From positions 62,001 through 126,000 of the forward strand of contig DASQFN010000111.1 of assembly GCA_035633115.1 (NCBI GenBank): a stretch of DNA of 64,000 nt, in the 5' to 3' direction. The notes beneath the pieces were generated by a model. That model made no database searches. It saw nothing but the letters and a program-made list of their open reading frames with translations, and was not told where the DNA came from. The DNA is from Gemmatimonadaceae bacterium. Lineage in GTDB: Bacteria; Gemmatimonadota; Gemmatimonadetes; Gemmatimonadales; Gemmatimonadaceae. Shown here in pieces: positions 1 through 7,433 of this stretch. The translations under genes were made by a program, and so were the position numbers. Within the stretch, counting starts at the first letter, position 1, and every line of letters starts with the position of its first letter.

Positions 1-12
1 GGGCTGAGTGAC

Positions 13-315
13 ATGATGATGGAGGGGAACGCCATCGCCATGTACGTCATCTCTGATCTGGTCATCGGGCTGCTGCTCGTGTGGACCTATGCCGCGATGC
101 GTCCCCGATTTGGCCCTGGTCCAAGAACGGCTGTGCACGCAGCGCTGCTCTTCTGGATCATCAGCGCGATTGTCGCTGCAGGATACCTCCACATGGGAGC
201 AATGTCGGCGGCCACGTGGTGGATGTACGCGTGCTTTTGGCTCGTGGGTCTCCTCGTCGCTGCGATCGTCGGCGGGAAGTTGTACACTGAAGAAGGCAGC
301 GCGGCCGCAGCGTAG
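13..315 (+). CDS. Small membrane protein, 100 aa, unknown function
   Basis: I do not recognise a named family. The protein has three hydrophobic segments: residues 8-28, 40-62 and 66-90. A short Arg/Pro-rich loop lies between the first two (RPRFGPGPRTAV), and the C-terminus is charged then alanine-rich. This suggests a small inner-membrane protein. The reading frame is open to the left edge of the window, so the real start could lie upstream; the first ATG is at 13, with further ATG codons just after it. No ribosome site is visible in the few bases before it. Confidence 0.6.
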   Translation: MMMEGNAIAMYVISDLVIGLLLVWTYAAMRPRFGPGPRTAVHAALLFWIISAIVAAGYLHMGAMSAATWWMYACFWLVGLLVAAIVGGKLYTEEGSAAAA

Positions 316-406
316 CTCGATGGCGGTTGCTCAGGCGCGCGTGTACTCCGCGCCTGGGCGTGTGCGCAGGCGTGCCTCGTCACTGTGAATCAATTGCGAT
401 GACCTC

Positions 407-1201
407 ATGACTGCGACTCAATCACTCGCCAAGGAATACTCGGCTAGCTCCGACGCCTATGCGCGTCGCTGGGCGCCGGTGATCGCACCTATGGCAAAGC
501 CGATATTCAGCGCACTCCCTTTTGCCGGAGCACCATTGGTTCTCGACGTCGGTTCGGGCACTGGTGCAATGCTTCCCTATGTGAGAGCTGCGGCCCCGCA
601 GGCACGCATCGTGGGACTCGACCGCGCCGAGGGAATGCTGGATATCGCGAAGGCGGCGGGATGGAGAGCAGTCGCCGTCGCTGACGGTCAGAAACTTCCC
701 GCTCGCTCCGGCGCCGTCGATGTGGGGCTGCTCGTGTTCGTGTTGTTTCACTTTCCGGATCCCGTCGAAGCGCTGAGAGAGATGCGGCGGGCACTTCGTC
801 CGGAAGGTCGCGTGGGAATCGTGGTATGGGGCACTGACCCTGGTGTGCCCGGCGCGTCCGTGTGGACGGAGGAGCTCGACCGCAAGGAAGCGGTGCCCGA
901 GACGCGCGACCCGAGTGTCGTGAAGGTTCAGATCATGAACACTCCGGAGAAGCTCACGCAGGTTATTCACGCGAGCGGGCTCGAGGTCACGACGGTGTGG
1001 AGCGAGTGGTTCTGCCACGCGTTCAAGCTCGAGGAGCTCCTCAAGCTTCAGCTCGGGTGCGGTGTCGCATCGCGACGGCTGCCGAGTCTGTCCTCAAAGC
1101 GCAGGGCGAAGTGCGAGGCGCGGGTACGCGAGCGGCTCGCCGACTTCACTCCGGAGCAGCTCGAGTACCGGCCTGAGGTTCTCTTTGCGGTTGCTGGTTG
1201 A
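407..1201 (+). CDS. Class I SAM-dependent methyltransferase
   Basis: This is a 264-residue Methyltransf_11-type enzyme that transfers a methyl group from S-adenosylmethionine. Motif I is VLDVGSGTGAM near residue 46, followed by the acidic residue of motif II in GLDRAEGMLDIAK and the post-motif FHFPDPVEALREMRRALRPEGRVGIVVWG, which matches the family's strands 4 and 5. The last 80 residues are a helical substrate-side region (TPEKLTQVIHASGLEV). The acceptor substrate cannot be told from sequence. It is cytoplasmic, with no signal peptide, and stands alone: the next gene is convergent. Confidence 0.85.
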   Translation: MTATQSLAKEYSASSDAYARRWAPVIAPMAKPIFSALPFAGAPLVLDVGSGTGAMLPYVRAAAPQARIVGLDRAEGMLDIAKAAGWRAVAVADGQKLPARSGAVDVGLLVFVLFHFPDPVEALREMRRALRPEGRVGIVVWGTDPGVPGASVWTEELDRKEAVPETRDPSVVKVQIMNTPEKLTQVIHASGLEVTTVWSEWFCHAFKLEELLKLQLGCGVASRRLPSLSSKRRAKCEARVRERLADFTPEQLEYRPEVLFAVAG

Positions 1202-1231
1202 GACTACAAGCTGAGAGCTGCAGGCAAATCG

Positions 1232-1714
1232 TTACTTGACGGCTGCATTCTGGTAGGTCCCCATGATCTCTCCGCTCGCGAGGACGTGCCCCTCCATCTC
1301 CTTCAGGAGATCGTTCTTCGTGGGCGGCGCAACAAAAGCCAGCTCCTTGTCGAGCGCGTAAACCTTGAAGAAGTACCGGTGCCTTCCAATCGGGGGGCAC
1401 GGACCTCCGTACTCTCTCTTGTCCCAGTCGTTTCGGCCGTGTGCGGCGCCACCGGGGAGACCTTTCTTCGACGCATCCTCGGGCAGACTCGATGTCGCGG
1501 CGGGAATGTTGTAGACAACCCAGTGTACGTAGACTCGCTGCGGTTTCTCGGGATCCGGTGCATCGGGGTCGTCCACGATGAGGGCGAAGCTCTTCGTTCC
1601 TGAAGGAGCGCCCGTCCAGGAGAGCGGAGGGGATGTGTCGTCACCCTCGCAGGTGCAGCGGGACGGTATTGACCCGCCCTGATCGAAAGCCGTTGATGTT
1701 ACCGAGAGTCGCAT
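1232..1714 (-). CDS. YbhB/YbcL-family PEBP (Raf-kinase-inhibitor-like) protein
   Basis: A phosphatidylethanolamine-binding-protein fold of 160 residues. Diagnostic motifs are DDPDAP, HWVVYNIPA and GPCPPIGRHRYFF, which form the anion-binding pocket in this family. Bacterial members (YbhB/YbcL) have no settled physiological role. The frame is open to 1753, but the ATG at 1712-1714 starts the conserved MRLSVTSTAF sequence and has GGAAAAAA just before it, so I prefer it. It converges on the methyltransferase gene and has no signal peptide. Confidence 0.85.
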   Translation of the reverse strand: MRLSVTSTAFDQGGSIPSRCTCEGDDTSPPLSWTGAPSGTKSFALIVDDPDAPDPEKPQRVYVHWVVYNIPAATSSLPEDASKKGLPGGAAHGRNDWDKREYGGPCPPIGRHRYFFKVYALDKELAFVAPPTKNDLLKEMEGHVLASGEIMGTYQNAAVK

Positions 1715-1849
1715 TGTTTTTTCCGGGTTGAGAGCGGGAAACCGAATCAGCAAGCCGGGTGCCCAACGACCCGTTTCCCGTTGCCCGTACCAGTTGGCTG
1801 CTGCCTGTTGGCCGCTAGCCGTTCGCCGCTGCCCGTTCGCCGCTGCCGG

Positions 1850-2746
1850 CTACCCGTCGGCCTGCCGAAGGGGCGCGCGGGCCACGACTATCGTGATGTT
1901 GTCGCTTCCGCCGCGCGACAAGGCCAGGTCGAGAAGCTCTGACGCGGCCTTCTCCGACGACTTTACGTTGCCAAGAGCCGCGGCGATCTCCTCGTCGGTC
2001 ACGTGCTTCGTCAGCCCGTCGCTGCAGAGCATCACCAGTGATCCGCGCTCGCTGATGTCCACTCGCGTTACATCGGGAAGCGCTTCGTCGGCGCCGATGG
2101 CACTCGAGAGCACGTTCCTGAACGGAGACCGCTCGAGTCGCTCGCGTGGAAGCACACCCTGGTCCACCAGATCCTGACCGATGGTCTGATCCCTCGTGAG
2201 CTGACGAAGCGCTCCATCCGCGTAGAAGTACGCCCGGCTGTCTCCAACCTGCACGACGTACATCCACGGCCAGACTGCGATGCTGAGGGTCAACGTAGTG
2301 GCCATCTGCTTTCTACCAGTTCGGTGCGCGGCCTCCGAGCGCACCCGCTCGTGCGCGTCGAGCGCGGCGGCGTTGAGAGCTGCCAGGAATTCGTCGTCCG
2401 ATGCGGCGCCGGCGGCGTGGTAGCAGCGGAGAGTGGACGACACGTACCGGGTAATCGCTTCGGTTGCGAGACGGGCCGCGTCACTGCCGGAATCCGCGCC
2501 GCCCACACCGTCGGCAACAACGAGGATCGTCGCGAGTCGGGTGCCCCTGAGCGGAAGTGCTTCCGGTTGCGGCAGACTGGTGCCGTGAACCACCACCTGC
2601 GGGTGCACGGTGCAGACGAGAAAGTGATCCTGATTCTCGGCCCGGACTTTTCCACGATGCGTTATGCCGAACAGGTCGAGCTCGTCGTCAGTCGGTCTTG
2701 GCGCCTTGACCGCGATTCCGCCTGCTGGTGATTCCTGAGTTGACAT
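1850..2746 (-). CDS. PP2C-family serine/threonine protein phosphatase
   Basis: A 298-residue metal-dependent protein phosphatase (PPM/SpoIIE-like fold) that would remove phosphate from Ser/Thr of cytoplasmic proteins. All metal-binding aspartates expected in the family are present: D40 (NQDH), D79 (ADGVGG), D169 (GDSRAY), D243 (CSDGLT) and D282 (GSDNIT). It should therefore be active. The whole domain, including the leader DDELDLFGITHRGKV, resembles the C-terminal half of the kinase at 55801-57567, where most of these aspartates are replaced. No kinase gene is adjacent. It is divergent from the HigB-like gene. Confidence 0.9.
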   Translation of the reverse strand: MSTQESPAGGIAVKAPRPTDDELDLFGITHRGKVRAENQDHFLVCTVHPQVVVHGTSLPQPEALPLRGTRLATILVVADGVGGADSGSDAARLATEAITRYVSSTLRCYHAAGAASDDEFLAALNAAALDAHERVRSEAAHRTGRKQMATTLTLSIAVWPWMYVVQVGDSRAYFYADGALRQLTRDQTIGQDLVDQGVLPRERLERSPFRNVLSSAIGADEALPDVTRVDISERGSLVMLCSDGLTKHVTDEEIAAALGNVKSSEKAASELLDLALSRGGSDNITIVVARAPLRQADG

Positions 2747-2764
2747 CTGCGGCCTCTGGAGGCT

Positions 2765-3130
2765 TTGCCTGCCGTTACCATGCGGAACACTCGGGCGGTC
2801 GGCAAGGGCGGAGAAGCCTCGGGGAATGGAAAGCTGAGTAATGGATCATTTGAGAGACAGTCTGAAGTTCTACCAAGAGAGGCGCCGGTTCGAGGCGCCA
2901 GGAGCCGAGGCTCGCAGGTGTCAGGTGAGGTGCGAGAGGCTGCGAAACTCGTTGCCGTCGACGCTGCAGAGCAGCTCGATGATCTCCGAATCCCACCCGG
3001 CAACCGACTCGAGAAGCTCAAAGGCGAGAGAGCCGGACAGTACAGCATTCGCGTCAACGAGCAGTCGCGTGTGTGCTTTCGCTGGGAGGATGGGGATGCG
3101 CATGACGTTGAGCTCGTTGACTACCACTGA
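2765..3130 (+). CDS. higB: HigB/RelE-type toxin, probably decayed
   Basis: Residues from NGSFERQSEV to the end (about 96 aa) match the HigB plasmid-maintenance toxin, an mRNA interferase. The best-preserved part is LDDLRIPPGNRLEKLKG followed by AGQYSIRVNEQ and the terminal VELVDYH. Two things suggest decay. No ATG/GTG/TTG stands where the family starts (about 2835), so an in-frame ATG at 2765 or 2780 would add a 20-25-residue foreign leader. The tryptophan normally found in the N(D/E)QWR segment is Ser (NEQSRVCF). The partner antitoxin just downstream is truncated, so the pair is unlikely to work as a toxin-antitoxin system. Confidence 0.6.
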   Translation: MPAVTMRNTRAVGKGGEASGNGKLSNGSFERQSEVLPREAPVRGARSRGSQVSGEVREAAKLVAVDAAEQLDDLRIPPGNRLEKLKGERAGQYSIRVNEQSRVCFRWEDGDAHDVELVDYH

Positions 3131-3139
3131 GGCCATCCG

Positions 3140-3475
3140 ATGAGCAGAAAGCTGCGTCCCATTCACCCCGGGGAAGTCTTGCGACTCGATTTTCTCGACC
3201 CGCTCGGGATTTCACAGTATCGCCTCTCGCGGGTGTGGTTCGGGCACTGTCCCATTCCGTTTTCTGTCGCGAGCATTCTCCACAATGGCGACGTTCTCAT
3301 GTGCGTTCACGACTGGGGCCGGAAGGAGATTGTCGGAAACGTGCGCGACAACACGCTTGCGGAGGTCTGGAATGGCGACCGCATGCGCGAGATCAGGTCA
3401 CTCGTCAGCCAGCGGCGGTATGACGAGGTTGCGGCGTGTAGGAATTGCGGGCTCGTAAAGGAGGGCTGGTTCTAG
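3140..3475 (+). CDS. Chimeric ORF: HigA antitoxin N-terminus joined to a radical-SAM SPASM tail
   Basis: The first ~31 residues (MSRKLRPIHPGEVLRLDFLD, then GISQYRLSR) are the start of a HigA-type antitoxin with an Xre helix-turn-helix. The match stops in the middle of the DNA-binding domain, near base 3232. From about residue 34 the protein is the C-terminal SPASM domain of a radical SAM enzyme: HCPIPF, GDVLMCVHDW, GNVRDNTLAEVWNG and CRNC, with iron-sulfur cysteine spacing. No radical SAM core precedes it. The fusion is in frame but unlikely to do either job. Its start overlaps nothing and lies 9 bases after the HigB stop, as in a normal higBA operon. Confidence 0.75.
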   Translation: MSRKLRPIHPGEVLRLDFLDPLGISQYRLSRVWFGHCPIPFSVASILHNGDVLMCVHDWGRKEIVGNVRDNTLAEVWNGDRMREIRSLVSQRRYDEVAACRNCGLVKEGWF

Positions 3476-3533
3476 CGCGGCCCCCGTTGCAGGTGACATA
3501 ATCCCGGTTCAAACCAGATCTGGAGTTGGCGGG

Positions 3534-4412
3534 ATGATTCTTGTTGCAGGCTCCACCGGTGCCCTCGGGTCGGAAATTGTGCGGCAGTTGCGGGAGCGGG
3601 GCGAATCCGTACGCGGTCTCGTGCGTGCCACCACGGCGCCCGAGAAAGTCGCGCGCCTGCAGGACATGGGCGCCGAGACTACGACCGGCAATCTCCGGGA
3701 CCGCGCGTCGCTCGACGAGGCGGTTCGCGGGGCGCGCACCGTGATTTCGACAGTGTCGATCATCGGCTCCGCGCAGGAGGGGGATTCCTTCACCGATACC
3801 GACGCGGCGGGCAACATCTCGCTGATCGACGCCGCCAAGGCAGCCGGAGTGGAACACTTCATCTTTGTGTCGTTCGACGGATCGAGCTTTCCGGACACAC
3901 CGCTCTTCGAGGCGAAGGTCGCGGTCGATTCGTATCTGCGCTCGAGCGGAATCGGGTACACAATCCTCCATCCTCCTCCATTCATGGAGGTGTGGCTCGG
4001 ACCGATGCTTTTCGGTGATCCATCCTCCGGTCCCGTCAAGGTCTACGGCCGGGGCGATGGAAAAGTCCCATACATTTCCTCGCGCGACGTTGCCAGCGTC
4101 GTTGTTCATGCCGTGACGAAGCCGTCGGCCCGCAACAAGACAATCGCATTCGGCGGCCCCGAAGGAATCACGCAGCGCGAAGTAGTCCGCACCTTCGAGG
4201 AAGCGTATGGCAAGCCGGTCGAGGTCGCGGAGGTCCCCGAGCAGGCGCTCGAAGCGCAGTGGAAATCCGCCCGGAACCCGTTCGAGAAGACGTTCGCTGG
4301 GCTGATGCTCGGCCTCGCCCGCTTCGATGCGGATCCTCCGAGCAATCCCGACCTGCCGATCAGGACGACGGTGCGGGAGTTCGCCAGGAGCCGAGCCGGC
4401 GCAGCTTCTTAA
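3534..4412 (+). CDS. NmrA-type NAD(P)-binding SDR protein
   Basis: A 292-residue atypical short-chain dehydrogenase. The N-terminal dinucleotide motif is MILVAGSTGALGSEI (GxxGxxG), followed by LVR at the adenine-phosphate side, which suggests NADP(H). The NmrA-like second half contains FIFVSFDG and an Asp/Ile-rich binding edge. The classical YxxxK catalytic pair is not evident, so the protein may be a redox sensor, a quinone reductase or a sugar epimerase relative rather than a standard oxidoreductase. The ATG follows GGCGGG. It is cytoplasmic, with no obvious operon partner except the membrane protein 77 bases downstream. Confidence 0.8.
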   Translation: MILVAGSTGALGSEIVRQLRERGESVRGLVRATTAPEKVARLQDMGAETTTGNLRDRASLDEAVRGARTVISTVSIIGSAQEGDSFTDTDAAGNISLIDAAKAAGVEHFIFVSFDGSSFPDTPLFEAKVAVDSYLRSSGIGYTILHPPPFMEVWLGPMLFGDPSSGPVKVYGRGDGKVPYISSRDVASVVVHAVTKPSARNKTIAFGGPEGITQREVVRTFEEAYGKPVEVAEVPEQALEAQWKSARNPFEKTFAGLMLGLARFDADPPSNPDLPIRTTVREFARSRAGAAS

Positions 4413-4489
4413 CCCGGCAGTCGAGCGACTTGTAACACGAATCAGAGGAGAGCTTCGCCAGCAGCAAACAATCCAAACCGGGGTGCACA

Positions 4490-5047
4490 ATGACAAGCCT
4501 TATCGCGCTGTGGCTCCCAATCCTGCTGTCTGCGGTCGCTGTGTTCGCCGCAAGCTCGATGATCCACATGATGTCGCCGTGGCACAAGAACGACTATCGG
4601 AAAATTCCGAACGAAGACGAGCTTCGGAGCTCGGTCGGGACGCTGGGAATTCCGCCAGGCGACTACATGGTCCCGCGTCCGGAATCGAGAGAGGACATGC
4701 GATCTCCCGAGTTTCTCGAGAAGATGCGAACTGGCCCGAGGCTGATCATGACGGTGCTCCCCGGCGGCGATTTCTCGATGACGAAGAATCTCGTGCAGTG
4801 GTTTCTCTATTTGATCCTGATCAGCGTGTTTGCTGCGGGAATCGCCGGAAGCGCGCTCCCTCCAGGAGCGGAAGACAGACAAGTCTTTCACTTCGTCGCA
4901 CTCACCGCCTTCGCGGGCTACACGCTGGCGCTGTGGCAGATGTCTGTGTGGTACGGCAGGTCGTGGGCGACGACGCTCAAGTCCACTTTCGACGGGCTCA
5001 TCTACGCCCTCATCACTGCCGCGATATTCTGCTGGCTGTGGCCGTAA
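4490..5047 (+). CDS. Conserved-type membrane protein, 185 aa, unknown function
   Basis: I do not recognise the family. The protein begins with a transmembrane helix (residues 4-28), then a soluble loop of about 70 residues rich in charged residues and prolines ([10 protein letters not shown] to REDMRSPEF), then three more hydrophobic stretches (about 104-124, 136-154 and 164-184), ending on TrpLeuTrpPro. The arrangement is that of an inner-membrane protein with one extended loop. It ends at a hairpin shared with the convergent NlpC/P60 gene. Confidence 0.65.
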   Translation: MTSLIALWLPILLSAVAVFAASSMIHMMSPWHKNDYRKIPNEDELRSSVGTLGIPPGDYMVPRPESREDMRSPEFLEKMRTGPRLIMTVLPGGDFSMTKNLVQWFLYLILISVFAAGIAGSALPPGAEDRQVFHFVALTAFAGYTLALWQMSVWYGRSWATTLKSTFDGLIYALITAAIFCWLWP

Positions 5048-5078
5048 GGCTTCGCCTCACGCAGGGATCCCGATATAC

Positions 5079-5114
5079 GCAGCTGAGAACGCTTAGCGTG
5101 TTGTCCTCAGCTGC
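5079..5114. terminator. Hairpin between convergent genes, probable bidirectional terminator
   Basis: GCAGCTGAG at 5079-5087 pairs perfectly with CTCAGCTGC at 5106-5114. Inside the loop, AACGC can pair with GCGTT if one base bulges. The hairpin sits between the stop codons of two convergent genes (5047 and 5121). There is no long T run, so intrinsic termination is likely but not certain. Confidence 0.5.
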
Positions 5115-5120
5115 AGCTGA

Positions 5121-5816
5121 CTACCACTTCCTGGGCGCCTGATCGGGAGCATCGAACTCCTCGAACGGGAAGTCCCGGTAAATCTTCTCGAGCGCTTCCA
5201 GCAATGACCTGCCGTCGCCGTTGACACGCCTGACCGCAACGAGGTGAGAACGGAAGTACCGGCCCCGCTTGGAGGACAAATCGTCGAACCCGACCCCACC
5301 GGCGCTCGACGAGGAATGAAGGATTCGATTGCGACCCGCGTAGAGCGCAACGTGGTTGATCACGCCGTTCCGGCCGCGGAAGAGCATCAGATCACCTTCA
5401 CGCAGGTTTGTCACCGAAGCTGAGACCCGCTGCCCGGCGTGCGCCATCTGCCTCGACGTGCGCGGAAGCGGAACTCCGTGCTTTCGGTAGACGTACTGGA
5501 CGAAGCCGGAGCAGTCGAATCCCCTGGGAGTACTTCCTCCCCAGACGTAGGGGACACCGACGTACTTGCGACCTGTGGAGACCGCGCCCTGCGCTCGCTT
5601 GCGGGTTGATCCGCTGTTTGTGACGATGGTTCCCGCGTCCGCGACATCGCGGGCCGTCCTCAGAATCTTTGCGGCCCTGCGGATTCGGTTGACATCACTG
5701 CCGGAGATATCGATGCCGGAGATATTGATGCCGGAGATTGAGATCTGCGCGGACAGGGCAGAAGGCAGGAAGGGGAGAGAGGCGAGTACTGCGAAGCGTA
5801 CCAGGCAACGTGGCAT
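5121..5816 (-). CDS. Secreted NlpC/P60 (C40) cysteine peptidase
   Basis: A 231-residue cell-wall peptidase that would cut peptide stems of peptidoglycan in the periplasm. It has a signal peptide ending at SALSAQ and a short repeat region (ISGINISGIDISGSD). After a helical linker comes the C40 domain: PYVWGGSTPRGFDCSGFVQY holds the catalytic Cys, VINHVALYAG the catalytic His, and LREGDLMLF the core. The C-terminus is a charged tail (PFEEFDAPDQAPRKW). The length and motif order are normal for this family. It is convergent with the membrane-protein gene and divergent from the FAD oxidase. Confidence 0.88.
   Translation of the reverse strand: MPRCLVRFAVLASLPFLPSALSAQISISGINISGIDISGSDVNRIRRAAKILRTARDVADAGTIVTNSGSTRKRAQGAVSTGRKYVGVPYVWGGSTPRGFDCSGFVQYVYRKHGVPLPRTSRQMAHAGQRVSASVTNLREGDLMLFRGRNGVINHVALYAGRNRILHSSSSAGGVGFDDLSSKRGRYFRSHLVAVRRVNGDGRSLLEALEKIYRDFPFEEFDAPDQAPRKW
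5699..5743. repeat. Three 15-bp tandem repeats inside the NlpC/P60 gene
   Basis: Three back-to-back units of TGCCGGAGATATTGA (one or a few differences per unit) at 5699-5713, 5714-5728 and 5729-5743. On the minus strand they encode the five-residue repeat Ile-Ser-Gly-Ile-Asn/Asp just after the signal peptide. This short tract could expand or contract in units of five residues. Confidence 0.75.
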
Positions 5817-6006
5817 ATGACGACTCCGATTTTAGGCGCCACTCGGCATAGGACGGACCGCGGCCACGCGCTCGCGCTAACATGTTGTCGCAGAACAAAA
5901 TGGCTTTTTTCTTCGTCGAACGCCGCGGGCCGCTCGTCACATCACGATGACAGGGGCTGTACCTTTTCGGATACAACTGCACTGAAACGACTCGCGCGAG
6001 GTACAG

Positions 6007-7416
6007 ATGTCACCAATTGACAAAGCCAATCTCGATTCACTGAAGACACGACTCCGCGGGCAGCTTCTATTGCCTGGCGAGCCTGGATATGACGATTCGC
6101 GTTCCGTCTGGAACGCGATGATCGACAAGCGTCCGGCCGCGATTATTCGCTGCCTGGGAGTTGCCGATGTCGTAACGGGCGTGAACTTCGCGCGCGAGCA
6201 CGCGATTCCGTTGTCGATAAAAGGGGGCGGACACAACATTTCGGGGCTGGCCGTGTGTGACGACGGACTGATGCTCGACATGTCGCTCAACCGCGGAGTA
6301 TTCGTCGACCGGGAGGGCGGGACAGCACGGGCGCAGGCCGGTTGCCTGCTCGGCGACGTCGATCGCGAGACACAGGTTCATGGACTCGCGGCATTGATGG
6401 GCTTTGTCTCGAATACCGGAATCGCCGGACTCACGCTCGGAGGCGGCATGGGTTACCTCACGCGGAAGTACGGATGGACGTGTGACAGCGTCCTATCGAT
6501 GGAGGTCGTGACCGCGGAAGGCAAGGTTGTGACCGCAAGCGAAACCGAGAATCAGGACCTCATGTGGGCGTTGCGTGGCGGAGGAGGAAACTTCGGAGTC
6601 GTTACGAGCTTCGAGTACAAGCTGTATCCGGTTGGACCGGAGATCATCGGAGGGGCGATAGCGTGGCGCGCCGAGGATGCGCCGGCGGTTCTCGAGATGT
6701 GCCGCAAAACGATGGAGAGTGCACCGCCCGAGCTTGTGTGCGTCGGCGCGATTCGGCCGGCGCCGCCCGCGCCGTGGCTGCCCAAGGAGATCCATGGCAA
6801 ACCCATCGTCGCGGTGTTCTTCTGCCACACCGGGTCCCTCGAGGATGGTGAAAAGGCTGCGGCGCCCATAAAGGCTTTCGGCTCTCCGGTGGGCGACGTC
6901 GTGATCAGGCGACCGTACGTCACCCAGCAGAGCCTGATTGACGCGACACAGCCAAAGGGCCGGCGATACTACTGGAAGTCGGAATATCTTCCAGGCTACG
7001 AGCCCGACATGCTCGCCCAATTCATAGAATGCGGCGCAAACATGCCCTCACCGCATGCCGGGATTATTCTCTTTCCAATCGGTGGGGCGCTGGCGGAGCT
7101 GCCTGACGACTATTCCGCTGTCGGCAATCGTGACGCAGCAGTGCTCCTCAATCTCACGGCGGCCTGGGAAAAGCCGGAAGACGACGGCGTAAACATCGAG
7201 TGGGCGCGGAGTGTCTGGCGCGACATGCGCCGGTTCTCGACCGGCGGAACGTACATCAACTTCCTGACGGAAGAGGAAGGTGGTGACAGAATCCAGGCGG
7301 CGTACGGTGAGAACCTGGAGAGGCTTGCCGAGGTGAAGGGGAAGTGGGATTCCGCGAATCTGCTCCGGCAAAACAAGAACATCGCGCCGAAAACCGAGGC
7401 GAGCGTGACTGCGTGA
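6007..7416 (+). CDS. Berberine-bridge-like covalent-FAD oxidoreductase
   Basis: A 469-residue FAD-linked oxidase with a PCMH-type FAD domain and a C-terminal BBE segment. IKGGGHNISG near residue 76 carries the histidine that forms the 8-alpha-histidyl FAD bond. LTLGGGMGYLTRKYG and GGGGNFGVVTSFEYKLYP are the pyrophosphate-binding stretches, and GTYINFLTEEEG near the end is the BBE motif. The cysteine needed for bicovalent flavin is missing (SNTGIAGLTLG), so a single covalent link is expected. Family members oxidise sugars or alkaloid-like alcohols; the substrate here is unknown. GAGG precedes the ATG. There is no signal peptide. Confidence 0.85.
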   Translation: MSPIDKANLDSLKTRLRGQLLLPGEPGYDDSRSVWNAMIDKRPAAIIRCLGVADVVTGVNFAREHAIPLSIKGGGHNISGLAVCDDGLMLDMSLNRGVFVDREGGTARAQAGCLLGDVDRETQVHGLAALMGFVSNTGIAGLTLGGGMGYLTRKYGWTCDSVLSMEVVTAEGKVVTASETENQDLMWALRGGGGNFGVVTSFEYKLYPVGPEIIGGAIAWRAEDAPAVLEMCRKTMESAPPELVCVGAIRPAPPAPWLPKEIHGKPIVAVFFCHTGSLEDGEKAAAPIKAFGSPVGDVVIRRPYVTQQSLIDATQPKGRRYYWKSEYLPGYEPDMLAQFIECGANMPSPHAGIILFPIGGALAELPDDYSAVGNRDAAVLLNLTAAWEKPEDDGVNIEWARSVWRDMRRFSTGGTYINFLTEEEGGDRIQAAYGENLERLAEVKGKWDSANLLRQNKNIAPKTEASVTA

Positions 7417-7433
7417 CGTTGTCGAGCTGACAA

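Noticed and set aside
3140-3475. A precursor peptide or a small radical-SAM maturase
   Set aside because: No radical-SAM core with CxxxCxxC and no peptide-like leader are present; the first part is plainly HigA.
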